Source: Closterium sp. NIES-65 (lineage: Eukaryota; Streptophyta; Zygnematophyceae; Desmidiales; Closteriaceae). Taken from it: DNA of 64,000 nt. The notes under the pieces were generated by a model that was not told the DNA's origin, did no database searches, and saw nothing but the letters and a program-made list of their open reading frames with translations. Shown piece after piece: positions 21,101 to 31,600 of the stretch (position 1 is its first letter; each line of letters opens with the position of its first letter). The stretch lies in assembly GCA_948144175.1 (NCBI GenBank), contig CANXME010002154.1, positions 1-64,000 on the forward strand, given 5' to 3'. Both the position numbers and the translations under genes were made by a program.

Positions 21101-24036
21101 GGGAAGAGGCGGTAGTAGGGTACCGACTCGTCGAACGTGACGTCCTGGGAGGACAGAACACGTCGAGAGGTGGGGTGGTAGAACTGCCACCCAGGGGCGT
21201 CGGGGGGAAACCCCAGGAAGACGCAGGGAGCAGCGCGAGGGGACAGCTTGTCCGCAGACAAGTCGCGGACAAACGCCCGAGATCCCCAGACCCGGAACGC
21301 CGACGCATCGCCAACCTTCCCCGTCCACAGCAGGGCTGGGGAGGTCTCCGGTCTGGAGACCCTGGGGTGGAGGTTGATCTGATGCGCTGCGTACCTGACC
21401 GCAAACGGCCACAGAAAATGGGGGGCAGCCGCATGCATCATGGACGTACGGGCGACGTCCATGACCATGCCAATGCGGCGCTCAGCAATCCCATTTTGCT
21501 GCGGGGAGTCCGGAAGCGTGAAGGACTGGCGGATGCCTCGCGCACGACAGTAGGCACGCAGAAGGCCAGAGGAGAACTCTCCGCCTCTGTCCGAGTGCAG
21601 ACGCAACACAGGAAAGTCGGAGCCAAAGCTCTGCCTGAGCTGAAGACGAGCTGCACGGATCCAGTCGATCAGCACCTCAGTGACCTCACCCTTGCTGCGC
21701 AAGGGGAAGACTGTGGTGTAACGCGAGTAGTCGTCAACAACGAGCAGGAAGTAGCGCTCCTGACCCTGTCCACGGACGCGGGCTGGGCCCCACACGTCCA
21801 TGTGAAGCGTCTGCAACGGGGCCTCTGTCGGAGGAAACTGGGAGGAGTGAGGGGCAGCACGTTGGCGCCCCTCGACACAGGGGACACAGGCAGGGCCAGG
21901 GCCCTGAGGAAGGGGAGGTAGAGACCGGGGGAGACCAGACACAAGAAGACGGGAGGCCATGCCTCTGAGCCGAAGCAGAGAGGGGTGGCCAAGGCGGTGG
22001 TGCCAGAGGAGGGTCTCGTGAGACAGACGACGACACGAACAGGGGGCAGACTCAGGACCAGACCTGGACGCTGCGGCAAACACCTGACCAGACGAAGGGA
22101 CCCTACCAGACTCAGCACCTGGAGGAGAAGCAGTGGTCAGTGTGTACAGGCTCGACCCTGGCCGACGTGTAAACGTAGCCAGGTGGCGTCCCGTGCTAGC
22201 CTCCGTGCAGTGGGTCACGCGCTGACGAGCAGGAGTGAACTGGTGGACACCCGCATCCTGTAGGTCAGCACCACTCACCAGGTTCGTCGAGAACGAGGGG
22301 AGGTAGAGACCAGACAGGGTGCCAGAGGGGGCCGCCGGACACGGAAGGACCGTGGAGAAGCGAGATAGGACAGGCCCCCCAGAGGGGTCAGCCAGGGACA
22401 CCGCAACCGGCCGACTCAGCGGCGTGAGAGTGGTGCGGTCCCGAAAGAAGGAGCGAGACGCTCCAGATTCAAGGGTGAAGGTGTGAGAGGCCGAAGCCGA
22501 CACAGTACCTGAGAGGGCAGACTCACCAGTACCTGAGAGCACAGACGCACTGGCACCTAGAGCAGCAGCCTCACTAGCACCTGACGCAGCAGTACCAATG
22601 CCCGGGTCGGGCGGGAAACACCGGTAACAGTCATCCTCATCACTACCAGTCACAACATACATAGCAGAAAGAATAGCATCAAAGTCAAGATCATAAATGG
22701 CTACACCAGCCCTAGACAGCTCCCCCCAGCGGGGGATCTCAGCGGCCTCCGGAAACTGCTGACGCCAGGCGTCGGTCAGGCGGCCAAAGCAGCGGCGGGC
22801 TGTGTGGGTGCCTCCACACCTCTCCCCCGCACGGTCACCGGTGCGAAGAACGTAGGGGCAGGGACCAAACGCACCACCACGCTGATGCTGCAAGTACCAC
22901 TCACGGAGCTGCTGAGGGGCGGGGACGGTGCGAGAGCGCTGCTGCTGCGGCTGCTGCTGCTGCTGCTGCTGGCGCTGGCCACCCCCAGAGCTGCTCCGCT
23001 GGGACGAGCCACTCCGACCCCCGCCGCCACCGCCACCCCCGCCTCCACCGCCACCCCCGTCTCCACCGCCACCGCCCCCACCGGTACCCTCGCCCCCGCC
23101 TCCTCCGCTACCGCCTCCGCCGCCACCTCCGCCTCCACCGCCTCCACCAGTACCTCCACTCCCGCCACCACCTCCACCGCCACCCCCACTCCCTCCGCCA
23201 CCCCCACCTCCTCCGCCACTGCCCCCTCTAGCTCCACCCGCTCCCTTGCCCCCCTTGCCCTTGCCAGAGCGGCGTCTACCGCTGGGGGCAGACGCCGCAC
23301 CGACCGACTCAAAACCAGCGAGGTCGGCCGCAGCGGCAGAGGCGACAGAGGGCAGCAGGGGGGAAGGAGAACACCCCTCAAAGATGGGGGTGCGAGGGTC
23401 ACCCCGAGAGGCCCCTACAGCAACGATGCTCTTCTCAGCCGCTAGCAGGGACTCCTCAAGGAGGTCGACAGTGAGGGTGGTGGGACAGACAGAGAGAAAC
23501 TGGTCCCTAACGACACGAAGGGACTCAGGGAGACGGGTGACGAGAAAGTAGAGAGTGATGTACATGGGAGGAGGGTTTGCGGCGCGGAACTCAGCACGAA
23601 GGGCAGCGCGGTAGCGAGCGTCACTAGCGCAGAGGTGGGTAACGAGGTCAGCGACAGTGGGAAAGGCAGCGAGGTCAGGGAAGAGAAACGGTAGCATGAG
23701 GCGGCTCAGCGTAGCGGAGGAAGGGGAGGAGTAGCGTGCAACTACAGCGTCGTACAAGGCCTGAGCGGTCTTGCACTGACTAAAGTGGGCACGCTCGGAG
23801 GAAGGGAGGTGGCGACGCACAGCAAGACGTGCAGCAGCATCGCGTGTGGCCCACTTGGAGCGAACAGCAGGGTCAGCATCAGCAGGAGGGGCAGGGACAG
23901 CTCCAGAGACAAAGTCAAAGAGAGAAACCTCATCGATCGCATCGCACAGTAAGTACAGCTGCAGGTCCTCAATCCAGACTGGAAAGTCAATGGCGCGACC
24001 CTCAGCGTCAAAAGACAGGACACTGGGGGTGGCCAT
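18122..24036 (-). pseudogene. Copia gag-pol polyprotein of element F, three lesions
   Basis: The start is ATG 24036 (MATPSVLSFDAEG), matching the other Gag proteins, although the frame is open further upstream. In order: Gag with poly-Gly tract (about 23,250-23,000) and CX13CX3HX4C knuckle (about 22,860-22,795); protease motif ESGASRSFF, with Glu codon at 22468-22470 where Asp is required; integrase with HHRLGH and CVPC, then HMDVWG, HSDRGGEF and NGIAER as the D, D, E signature; GGAEP repeats; RT; RNase H. TAG at 19231-19233 replaces the Gln of GLRQAP, and the frame continues in phase to YVDD at about 19,100. A one-base loss near 18,345 shifts RNase H. It ends TGA at 18122. Confidence 0.9.
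20710..20945 (-). repeat. 15-bp GGAEP-coding repeat in element F pol linker
   Basis: About 15 tandem copies of a 15-bp unit (GGGGGTGCTGAGCCT on the minus strand) encode GGAEP between integrase and RT. Shorter versions occur at the same place in B (about 5,190-5,390) and I (about 31,760-31,890). Confidence 0.85.
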
Positions 24037-24139
24037 TGCAGCAGCTGATTGTCTCACCGGGCACGAAGAGTCGGGTAGCACAGCGGCGCAGCAACTCGGC
24101 AGAACAGCAGCTGCGCACGCCTCGGAGCAGCAGCAGCCC

Positions 24140-25050
24140 CGCAGGAGCAGGAGCTCGGCTCCTCAGGTTGCCCGGGCGGCTCGGGCGGCTCGGGTTGCTG
24201 GGGCGGCGCGGGCGGCTCGGGTTGCTGGAGCGGCGCGGGCGGCTCGGGCGGCTCGGGCGGCTCGGGCGTACGGGCGGCTCGTGTGGCGCGGGCGTCGCGA
24301 CGGGCGGCTCGCTGGCGGCTCGCTGGCGGCTGCACAGGCGGCTCAGGGACGGCGGCGCGGGCGGCTCAGGGACGGCGGCCTGGGCGGTCGTGGGCGGCTC
24401 ACGCTGGGCGGGTGCACGGGCGGCTCGGCGGGCGGCGTACAGGCAGCTCACGGGCGGCTGCGACGGGCGGCTCGCGGGCGTCGGGCGCTAGGGCGCTGGG
24501 GCGACGACGGGCGGCGCTCAGGCGTCAGGGCGGGCGGCCGTCAGAGCGCTAGGGCGGGCGGCGCTCAGGCGTCAGGGCGGGCGGCCGTCAGGGCGCTAGG
24601 GCGGGCGGCGCTCAGGCGTCAGGGCGGGCGGCCGTCAGGGCGCAAGGGCGGGCGGCGCTCGGGCGCTAGGGCGAGCGGCGCACGGGCGCTAGGGCGGGCG
24701 GCCGTTAGGGCGCTAGGGCGGGCTGCGCTCGGGCGCTTGGGCGGGCGGCGCTCGGGTGCTAGGGCGGGCGGCCGACAGGGCGCTAGGGCGGGCGGCCGTC
24801 AGGGCGCTAGGGCGAGCGGCGCACGGGCGCTAGGGCGGGCGGCCGTCAGGGCGCTAGGGCGGGCGGCGCTCGGGCGCTAGGGCGGGCGGCGCTCGGGCGC
24901 TAGGGCGGGCGGCCGTCAGGGCGCTAGGGCGGGCGGCGTTGGGGCGCTAGAGCGGGCGGCCGTCAGGGCACTAGGGCGGGCGGCTGTCAGGGCGCAAGGG
25001 CGGCGGCGCTCGGGCGCTAGGGCGGGCGGCCGTCAGAGCACTAGGGCAGA
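24140..25050. repeat. Leader repeat arrays of element F
   Basis: Next to gag lie CGGGCGGCTCGG units (24,170-24,280). From 24,490 to 25,045 there are 20-21-bp units based on GGGCGCTAGGGCGGGCGGC. All frames are open by composition, and no protein similarity is evident. Confidence 0.75.
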
Positions 25051-25163
25051 TCGAAAAAAAAAGAAGTACTAGGGCCCGGAGCGCGCTTCGGGCAGAAAAA
25101 AGTTAAGAGGTAGCGGTGGTGGGCCCTACGAACAGTTCCCACAGGGGAACCTGCTCGATACCA

Positions 25164-25294
25164 TGAGAAGAAGTGAACGAGAATGAAATGACTATGAACG
25201 AAGTGAGTACAAATAGGAAACCCTGATTGGGTTGTACCCCTTATGGGATACCCCACTATAGCCTACAGAAACAAGTAAGCTATATGTTCTGACA
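25164..25294 (-). repeat. 5' LTR of element F
   Basis: A 131-bp LTR abutting the PBS, with the AGAAG target copy on its right. The post-PBS hairpin is GTTCCC/GGGAAC, and GGGCCCACC follows. Confidence 0.92.
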
Positions 25295-25299
25295 AGAAG

Positions 25300-25762
25300 A
25301 ACATACGGTTGACTTTAAGAGAGGCGACGAATGAAAAGGGAAGTAAAAAATGCACGTCAACTAAGAAAGAAAGGAGCAGAGAAAAAACTACGAAAGCATC
25401 TAAAGAATAACGAGGAGAAAAAATCAGACATGAAGGAAAACGACGCAAGAAGAGGAAAGACGAAGGAAGTGAAAGCAATAAAGGAACGTAGGAAAAACGA
25501 CGACATCAAAAACACTTAGAATCACAAGAAGAGGACCGTCCCGTAGACGGAAAGGGAGGAGAAGTACAAGGAAGAATACCAGATCGATTGATATGACAAG
25601 AAAAACGAGGAGAGGGAATAACAAAGAAGCGATCGTAGATCGAGAGGGATAGGTTAATAGTATTCTAAGCTCACCTTAGTAGTTAAAATAGAAGAGGTTG
25701 TGTTGGAGGTAGGGTAGTTAGCAGGAGCGGTAGTTGAAGCAGAAGAAGAGGGAACTAACGGG
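25300..25762. other. Purine-rich non-coding stretch between F and H
   Basis: This continues the purine-biased plus strand seen at 17,190-17,778. I see no gene, no LTR and no inverted repeat in it. Confidence 0.55.
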
Positions 25763-25767
25763 AGGAG

Positions 25768-26009
25768 TGTGAAAGTATTCTAGTAGCAAGGCTTAGGAGC
25801 CATGGCGAGTTGGGTAGGAGCGGTTAAGTTCGAGTGAGTTTAGGTGAGTAGGAAGATTGCAACAAAAGAGTGGGTTCACTATAGAGCGAGCAGTACAAAT
25901 AGGCAAGAATGAAGAAAGGTTCACCACCAAACAGAAAGTTATATGACAACAGTAGTCTACACTACAGGCAGTTACAAAACAATATATAGAATTATATATT
26001 ATTCTGACA
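25768..26009 (-). repeat. 3' LTR of element H
   Basis: A 242-bp LTR. It has a GTTGGGTAGG versus GTTGGTAGG length difference and a few substitutions against 27091-27331. CTTATGGGGGCG next to it is the likely polypurine tract. Confidence 0.9.
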
Positions 26010-27090
26010 CGCCCCCATAAGTGCCTGTAGGGAAGAATGTGCAGTAAACGCCCCCATAATGGGGTACACCAGACAGGCCGCAGCGGAAATCATAGCAACA
26101 GGCAAGTGCAGTGGCAACCGGTGCAGTGATGGCAGATCCAGTTGTACCAACCCCTTTACCAAGGTAAAAACAGTAGCAGGTGTTGGGGCGGCAGGTCGCA
26201 TGAGGAGCAGGCTCTGTGGCTGCAACATGCAGCAGGACAGCACCGGCTCGACGGCAGCACCTGCAGGCCCCAGCAGTAGGTAGCAGAAGCAAAGACAACA
26301 AAAGGCAGGTGGTAGCAGGGGCGGCAGCTAGAGGTGCCACGGTAGCAGCGGGCAACAGCAGCAGATGACCGGCTGACTTCCGTCGCCCCCTCACTCCCCC
26401 CCCCACAGCGGCACGTGCGGCAGTGAGAGAGAGAGGAGGGGCGGCAGCTTCTTGCTCACACCCGCCACCCCAAAACCTCCCCCCCACACTGCTGCACGCG
26501 CAGCAGGGAGAGAGAAGGGACGGCGTGTGGCGGCGTAGCGGTGTGGCGTAGCAGCGAACAGAGTGGCGGCAACCACCCTCGCGCCTCCCCCTCCCCCCCC
26601 CCCCACACCTTCGTCCACAGCGGAAGACACGGCAGCAGGCGTGGTTGACGTTGGCGAGATCGCGGGTAGGGGGGGGGAGTAATGGGGGGGTGCAACAGGT
26701 GCCGCGACGAGCGCCTTAGTACAGCTTGCCGTCGCTTGCGTGGCAGCTGCAGTGGCAGCAGCCGCATGTTCGACGGGAGGGCGGGGCAGGGGGCGCGTTT
26801 GGCGACTGAAGCAGCTCGGCCGTCACACCCGCCATCTCCCCCCAAAGCGACCGTCGATGCAGACGATCGGGGCCGCAACAGGGCGTGACGAGGTTGCAGG
26901 AGGGCGCGACGGGCAGGCGACGGGGCCGCCGACGAACAGCACTAAGCTCGCAACGGTCGACTTCGCAAACTTCACGTCGAGCGGCTGAACGGGCACAGCT
27001 GGGGCCGCGACGAGCGCCGTGGCAGGAGCGATATGCGGTGGGCCCATGGAAAAAAAATCAGGTCCTAGGATAGGAACCACTCTGATAACA

Positions 27091-27331
27091 TGTGAAAGTA
27101 TTCTAGTAGCAAGGCTTAGGAGCCATGGCGAGTTGGTAGGAGCGGTTAAGTTCGAGTGAGTTTAGGTGAGTAGGAAGATTGCAACAAAAGAGTGGGTTCA
27201 CTATAGAGCGAGCAGTACAAATAGGCAAGAATGAAGAAAGGTTCACCACCAAACAGAAAGTTATATGACTACAGTAGTCTACGCTATAGGCAGTTACAAA
27301 ACAATATATAGAATTATATATTATTCTGACA
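27091..27331 (-). repeat. 5' LTR of element H
   Basis: A 241-bp LTR directly abutting the PBS, followed by the AGGAG target copy. Confidence 0.9.
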
Positions 27332-27462
27332 AGGAGCAGAGGGCACCAGCGAGAAAGGGAAACAGAAATCCTAAGAAGGCTTGACTTCACGCAAATATAT
27401 AACAGAAGTTCATTATAATGTCGACTTTTTTCTCAGCAGATGTAGCGCAACGGTTTCGAAGT

Positions 27463-27594
27463 TGTCAGAACATTATAGCTTATACATTTGTGTAGGCTGT
27501 AAAGGGGTAGCCCATAAGGGGTACAACCCAATTAGGGTTAGTACTTGTACCCAACTGTTTCATAGTTCATTCATTCCATTCTCACTTCTCGTCA
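27463..27594 (+). repeat. 5' LTR of element I
   Basis: A 132-bp LTR, TGTCAGAAC to CTCGTCA. It differs from the 3' copy at very few positions. Confidence 0.9.
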
Positions 27595-27699
27595 TGGTAT
27601 CGAGCAGGTTCCCGAGTGGGAATACTGCCTAGGGCCCACCACGAACTTTTTTTTCCCTTCCCTGCACAGAGCGCGCTTAGCTCCTAACCCGAGTAGCGC

Positions 27700-28610
27700 C
27701 TTGAGCCGCCTTAATGGCCCCTATTGGCCGCCCTTACTGCCCCTCGAGCCGCCCTCTACGGCATTGCTTAGGCCGCTACGGCCCCGCTTAGGCCCCGTCG
27801 GCCCCGCTACGGCCTCGCTTAGGCCCCGCTACGGCCCCGCTACGGCCCCGTTTAGGCCCCGCTACGGCCCCGCTACGGCCCCGCTACGGCCCCGTCGACC
27901 CCGTCGGCCCCGCTTAGGCCCCGCTACGGCCCCGCTACGGCCCCGTCGGCCCCGCTACGACCTCGCTTAGGCCCCGCTACGGCCCCGCTACGGCCCCGCT
28001 ACGGCCTCGTCGGCCCCGCTTAGGCCCCGCTACGGCCCCACTACGGCCCCGCTACGGCCCCGTCGGCCCCGCTTAGGCCCCGCTACGGCCCCGCTACGGC
28101 CCCGTCGGCCCCGTCGGCCCCGCTACGGCCCCGCTACGGCCCCGCTACGGCCCCGCTTCGGCCCCGCTACGGCCCCGCTTCGGCCCCGCTTAGGCCTCGC
28201 TGCGGCCCCGCTACGGCCCCACTTCGGCCCCGTCGGCCCCTCTACGGCCCCACTTAGGCCCCACTTCGGCCTCGTCGCCACCGCGGCCCCGCCCACCTTT
28301 GCGGCCCGCCGCCACCTGCGACCTCGCCACCACCTGCGACCCCGCCTCCCAGCACCCGCAACGCCAAGCAGCCGAACCGCCGGCCACCTGAGCTGCCCGA
28401 CCTCCCGAGCCGCCCAGCAACCGAGCCGCCCGACAGCCGAGCCGCCCGACAGCCGAGCCGCCCAGCAGCGTGCAGCCGAGCCGCCCAGCAGCCGAGCCGC
28501 CCAGCAACCGAGCCGCCCAACAGCCGAGCCGCCCAGCAGCCGAGCCGCCCAGCAGCCGAGCCGCCCTGCAGCCGAGTCGCCCGACAGCCGAGCCGCCGAG
28601 CAGCCCAATC
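27700..28610. repeat. Leader repeat arrays of element I
   Basis: GGCCCCGCTAC and GGCCCCGCTTA units alternate over 27,740-28,270. CCGAGCCGCCCAGCAG units then run to 28,610, just before gag. The same two-block design (GGCCCC-type far from gag, CCGAGCCGCC-type near gag) is seen in B, F and G. Confidence 0.8.
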
Positions 28611-28670
28611 GCTCCACCTACCTGGTAAGAGCAAAGTCTCTGCCACTCCACTGCCCTGCCTCCTGCTGTT

Positions 28671-31600
28671 ATGGCTTCCCCTAGCGTTCTCACCATTGAC
28701 GCTGAGGGTCGGGCAGTGGACTTTGAGGTCTGGGTAGATGAACTGCAGCTTTTCCTGCAGTGCGATAGGGCAGACGGCCTCTCCCTCTTTGACCTCACTT
28801 CTGGTGCCTCCCGTGCCCCTGCTGCTGATGCTGACGCCACTATTCGCTCACAGTGGGCCACACGTGACGCTGCTGCTTGCCTTGCTGTGCGCCGCCACCT
28901 ACCGACCACTGAGCGTGCACACTTTAGCCAGTACAAGAGTGCTCACACCTTGTACGACGCTGTAGTTGCACGCTACTCTTCCCCTGCCACTGCTGCACTG
29001 AGCCGCCTCATACTACCGTACCTCTTCCCTGACCTTGCTGCCTTTCCCACTATTGCTAACCTCATTACGCACCTCCGCACTAGTGACACTCGCTACCGCG
29101 CTGCGCTTCCTGCTGAGTTCTGCGCCAAGAACCCCCCCCCATGTACATCACCCTCTACTACATAGTCACCCATCTCCCTGACTCTCTCCGTGTAGTCAAG
29201 GACCACTCCCTCTCTGTTTGCCCCACCACTCTCACCGTTGACCTCCTCGAGAAGGCCCTCCTAGCGATAGAGAAGAGCATAGTCGCTGTAGGAGCCTCTC
29301 GTGGTGACCCTCGCACCCCCGTCTTTGAGGGGTGTTCTCCCTCCCCCCTCTTGCCCTCTGTTGCCTCTGCTGCTGCGGCCGACCTCGTTGGTTTCGAGTC
29401 GGTCGGCGCTGCGTCTGCCCCGAGCGGGAGACGCCGCACCGGCAAGGGCAAGGGGGGCAAGGGCACTGGAGGAGGTGGAAGGGGCGGTGGAGGTGGTGGT
29501 GGAGGCGGTGGAGGGAGTGGGGGTGGTGGTGGGAGTGGTGCTGAGGGTGGCGGCGGCAGCGGCAGCGGTGGAGGCGGCAGAGGCGGTGGAGGTGGCGGAG
29601 GGAGCGGAGGCGGCGGAGGTAGTGGAGGAGGCACAGGTGGAGGAGGCAGCGGAGGCGGCGGCGGCGGCGGAGGCGGCGGTGGTGGAGCGAGTTGCGACTC
29701 TGCGTCGAGGAGTGGCGCCGCTGGTGGTCAGCGCCAGCAGCAGCAGCGGAGTGGTGTGACCCTGTCCCCTCAGCAGCTTCGTCAGTGGTACACTGCATGC
29801 CAGCGCGGTGGGGGTTTTGGTCCCTGCTCTTACATTCTCCGTATCGGCGACCGCACTGGTGAGCAGTGCGGGGGTCCGCACTCCACCTAGCGCTGCTTTG
29901 GTCGCCTAACGGACGCGTGGCGTCGCCAGTTCCCTGAGGCGTCAGAGATCCCTCGCTAGGGAGATCTGGCTAAGGCCGGGGTTGCTATCTTTGATCTTGA
30001 CTTTGATGCTATTCTTGCTGCCATGTATGCTGTTGCTGATAGTGTTGAGGGTGCCTGTTACCTGTGTGTACCGCCTGACTTGGGCATTGAGGCTGCTGCG
30101 CTAGGTGCTGGTGAGACTGTTGCTCTAGGTGCTAGTGCGTCTGCTGCCCCAGGTGCAAGTGCGTCTGCCGCCCCAGGTGCTGGTGAGTCTGCTCTCTCAG
30201 GTACTACGTCGGCTCAGGCCTTCCACACCTTCACCCTGGACTCGGGTGCGTCCCGCTCCTTCTTTCGAGACCGCACCACTCTTACGCCGCTTAGTCGGCC
30301 GGTTGCAGTCTCCCTAGCAGACCCCTCTGGGGGTCCTGTCCTTGCTAGCTTCTCCACTGTCCTTCCGTGCCCTGCAGCCCCCTCTGGCACCCTGTCTGGT
30401 CTCTACCTCCCCTCGTTCTCTTTGAACTTGGTGAGTGGAGCGGACCACAGGATCGAGGGGTTGACCATTTCACTCCTCCGAGTCAGCGAGTGACCCACTT
30501 CAGGTGTGCTCGGACAGGCCGACACTTGGCCACGTTCACCCGTCGGCCAGGGTCGAGCCTGTACACCCTTACTTCTGAGTCTCCTCCTACTGGTGAGTCT
30601 GCCCAGGTAGCTGCGTCGAGTCAGGTGTTTGCTGCGGCGTCCAGGTCTGGTCCTGAGTCTGCCCACTGCTCGTGTCGTCTGCTGTCTCACCAGACTCTCC
30701 TTTGGCACCACCGCCTTGGTCACCCCTCCTTGCCTCGTCTCCGAGGCATGGCCTCCCGTGTCCTTGTCTCTGGTCTTCCTCGGTCTCTCCCTCCCCTTCC
30801 TCCGGGGCCTGGCCCTACCTGCGTCCCCTGCGTCGAGGGGCGACAGCGCGCCACCCCTCACTCCTCCGAGTTTCCTCCGACAGAGGCTCCGCTGCAGACT
30901 CTACACATGGACGTGTGGGGCCCAGCCCGCGTCAGCGGGCAAGGGAGAGAGCGGTACTTTCTGCTGGTCGTTGACGACTACTCGCGTTACACCACAGTCT
31001 TCCCCTTGCGCAACAAGGGTGACGTCACTGAGGTGTTGATCGACTGGATCCGCGCAGCTCGTCTCCAGCTCAGAGAGAGTTTCGGCTCAGACTTTCCTGT
31101 TTTGCGTCTGCACTCGGACAGAGGCGGAGAGAGACTTTCCTATTTTCCTCTGCCTGTCTGGGAGCCTTGTGTCGGGCACAGGGCATCCGCCAGACCTTCA
31201 CGCTTCCGGCCTCTCCACAGCAAAATGGGATTGCTGAGTGCCGCATTGGCATGGTCATGGACGTCGCGCGTACGTCCATGATGCATGCGGCTGCCCCCCA
31301 TTTTCTGTGGCCGTTTGCGGTTCAGTACGCCGCGCATCAGCTCAACCTTCAGCCCCGCGTCTCCTTGCCAGAGACCTCCCCTGCCTTGCGATGGACAGGG
31401 AAGGTTGGCGATGCGTCTGCGTTTCGGGTCTGGGGATCTCGGGCGTTTGTCCGCGACTTGTCCCCAGTGCTGTTCCTTGCGTCTTCCTTGGCTTCCCCCC
31501 TGACGCGCCTGGCTGGCAGTTTTACCACCCCACCACGCGCCGTGTTCTGTCCTCCCAGGACGTCACCTTTGACGAGTCGGTGCCTTACTACCGTCTCTTC

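Larger units (their letters stand above)
17779..25294 (-). mobile_element. Ty1/copia retrotransposon F, most recent insertion
   Basis: A 7,516-bp minus-strand element with two 131-bp LTRs that are identical base for base, and the target duplication AGAAG (17774-17778 and 25295-25299). PBS (TGGTATCGAGCA, 25152-25163), leader arrays, one long gag-pol frame, polypurine tract (CCTATGGGGGTG). Identical LTRs mean a recent insertion. Yet the polyprotein has three lesions (protease Asp to Glu, an amber stop in RT, a one-base loss in RNase H), so it was probably mobilised by another copy's proteins. Confidence 0.94.
25768..27331 (-). mobile_element. Non-autonomous LTR element H (1.56 kb)
   Basis: Two LTRs of 242 and 241 bp with target duplication AGGAG (25763-25767 and 27332-27336). 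The PBS (TGTTATCAGAGT, 27079-27090) is followed by a TCCTA/TAGGA hairpin and then GGGCCCAC. About 1.08 kb of GC-rich interior has no gag-pol but contains two CTGC-rich hairpin plus G-run modules (26,395-26,440 and 26,480-26,520). Confidence 0.92.
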
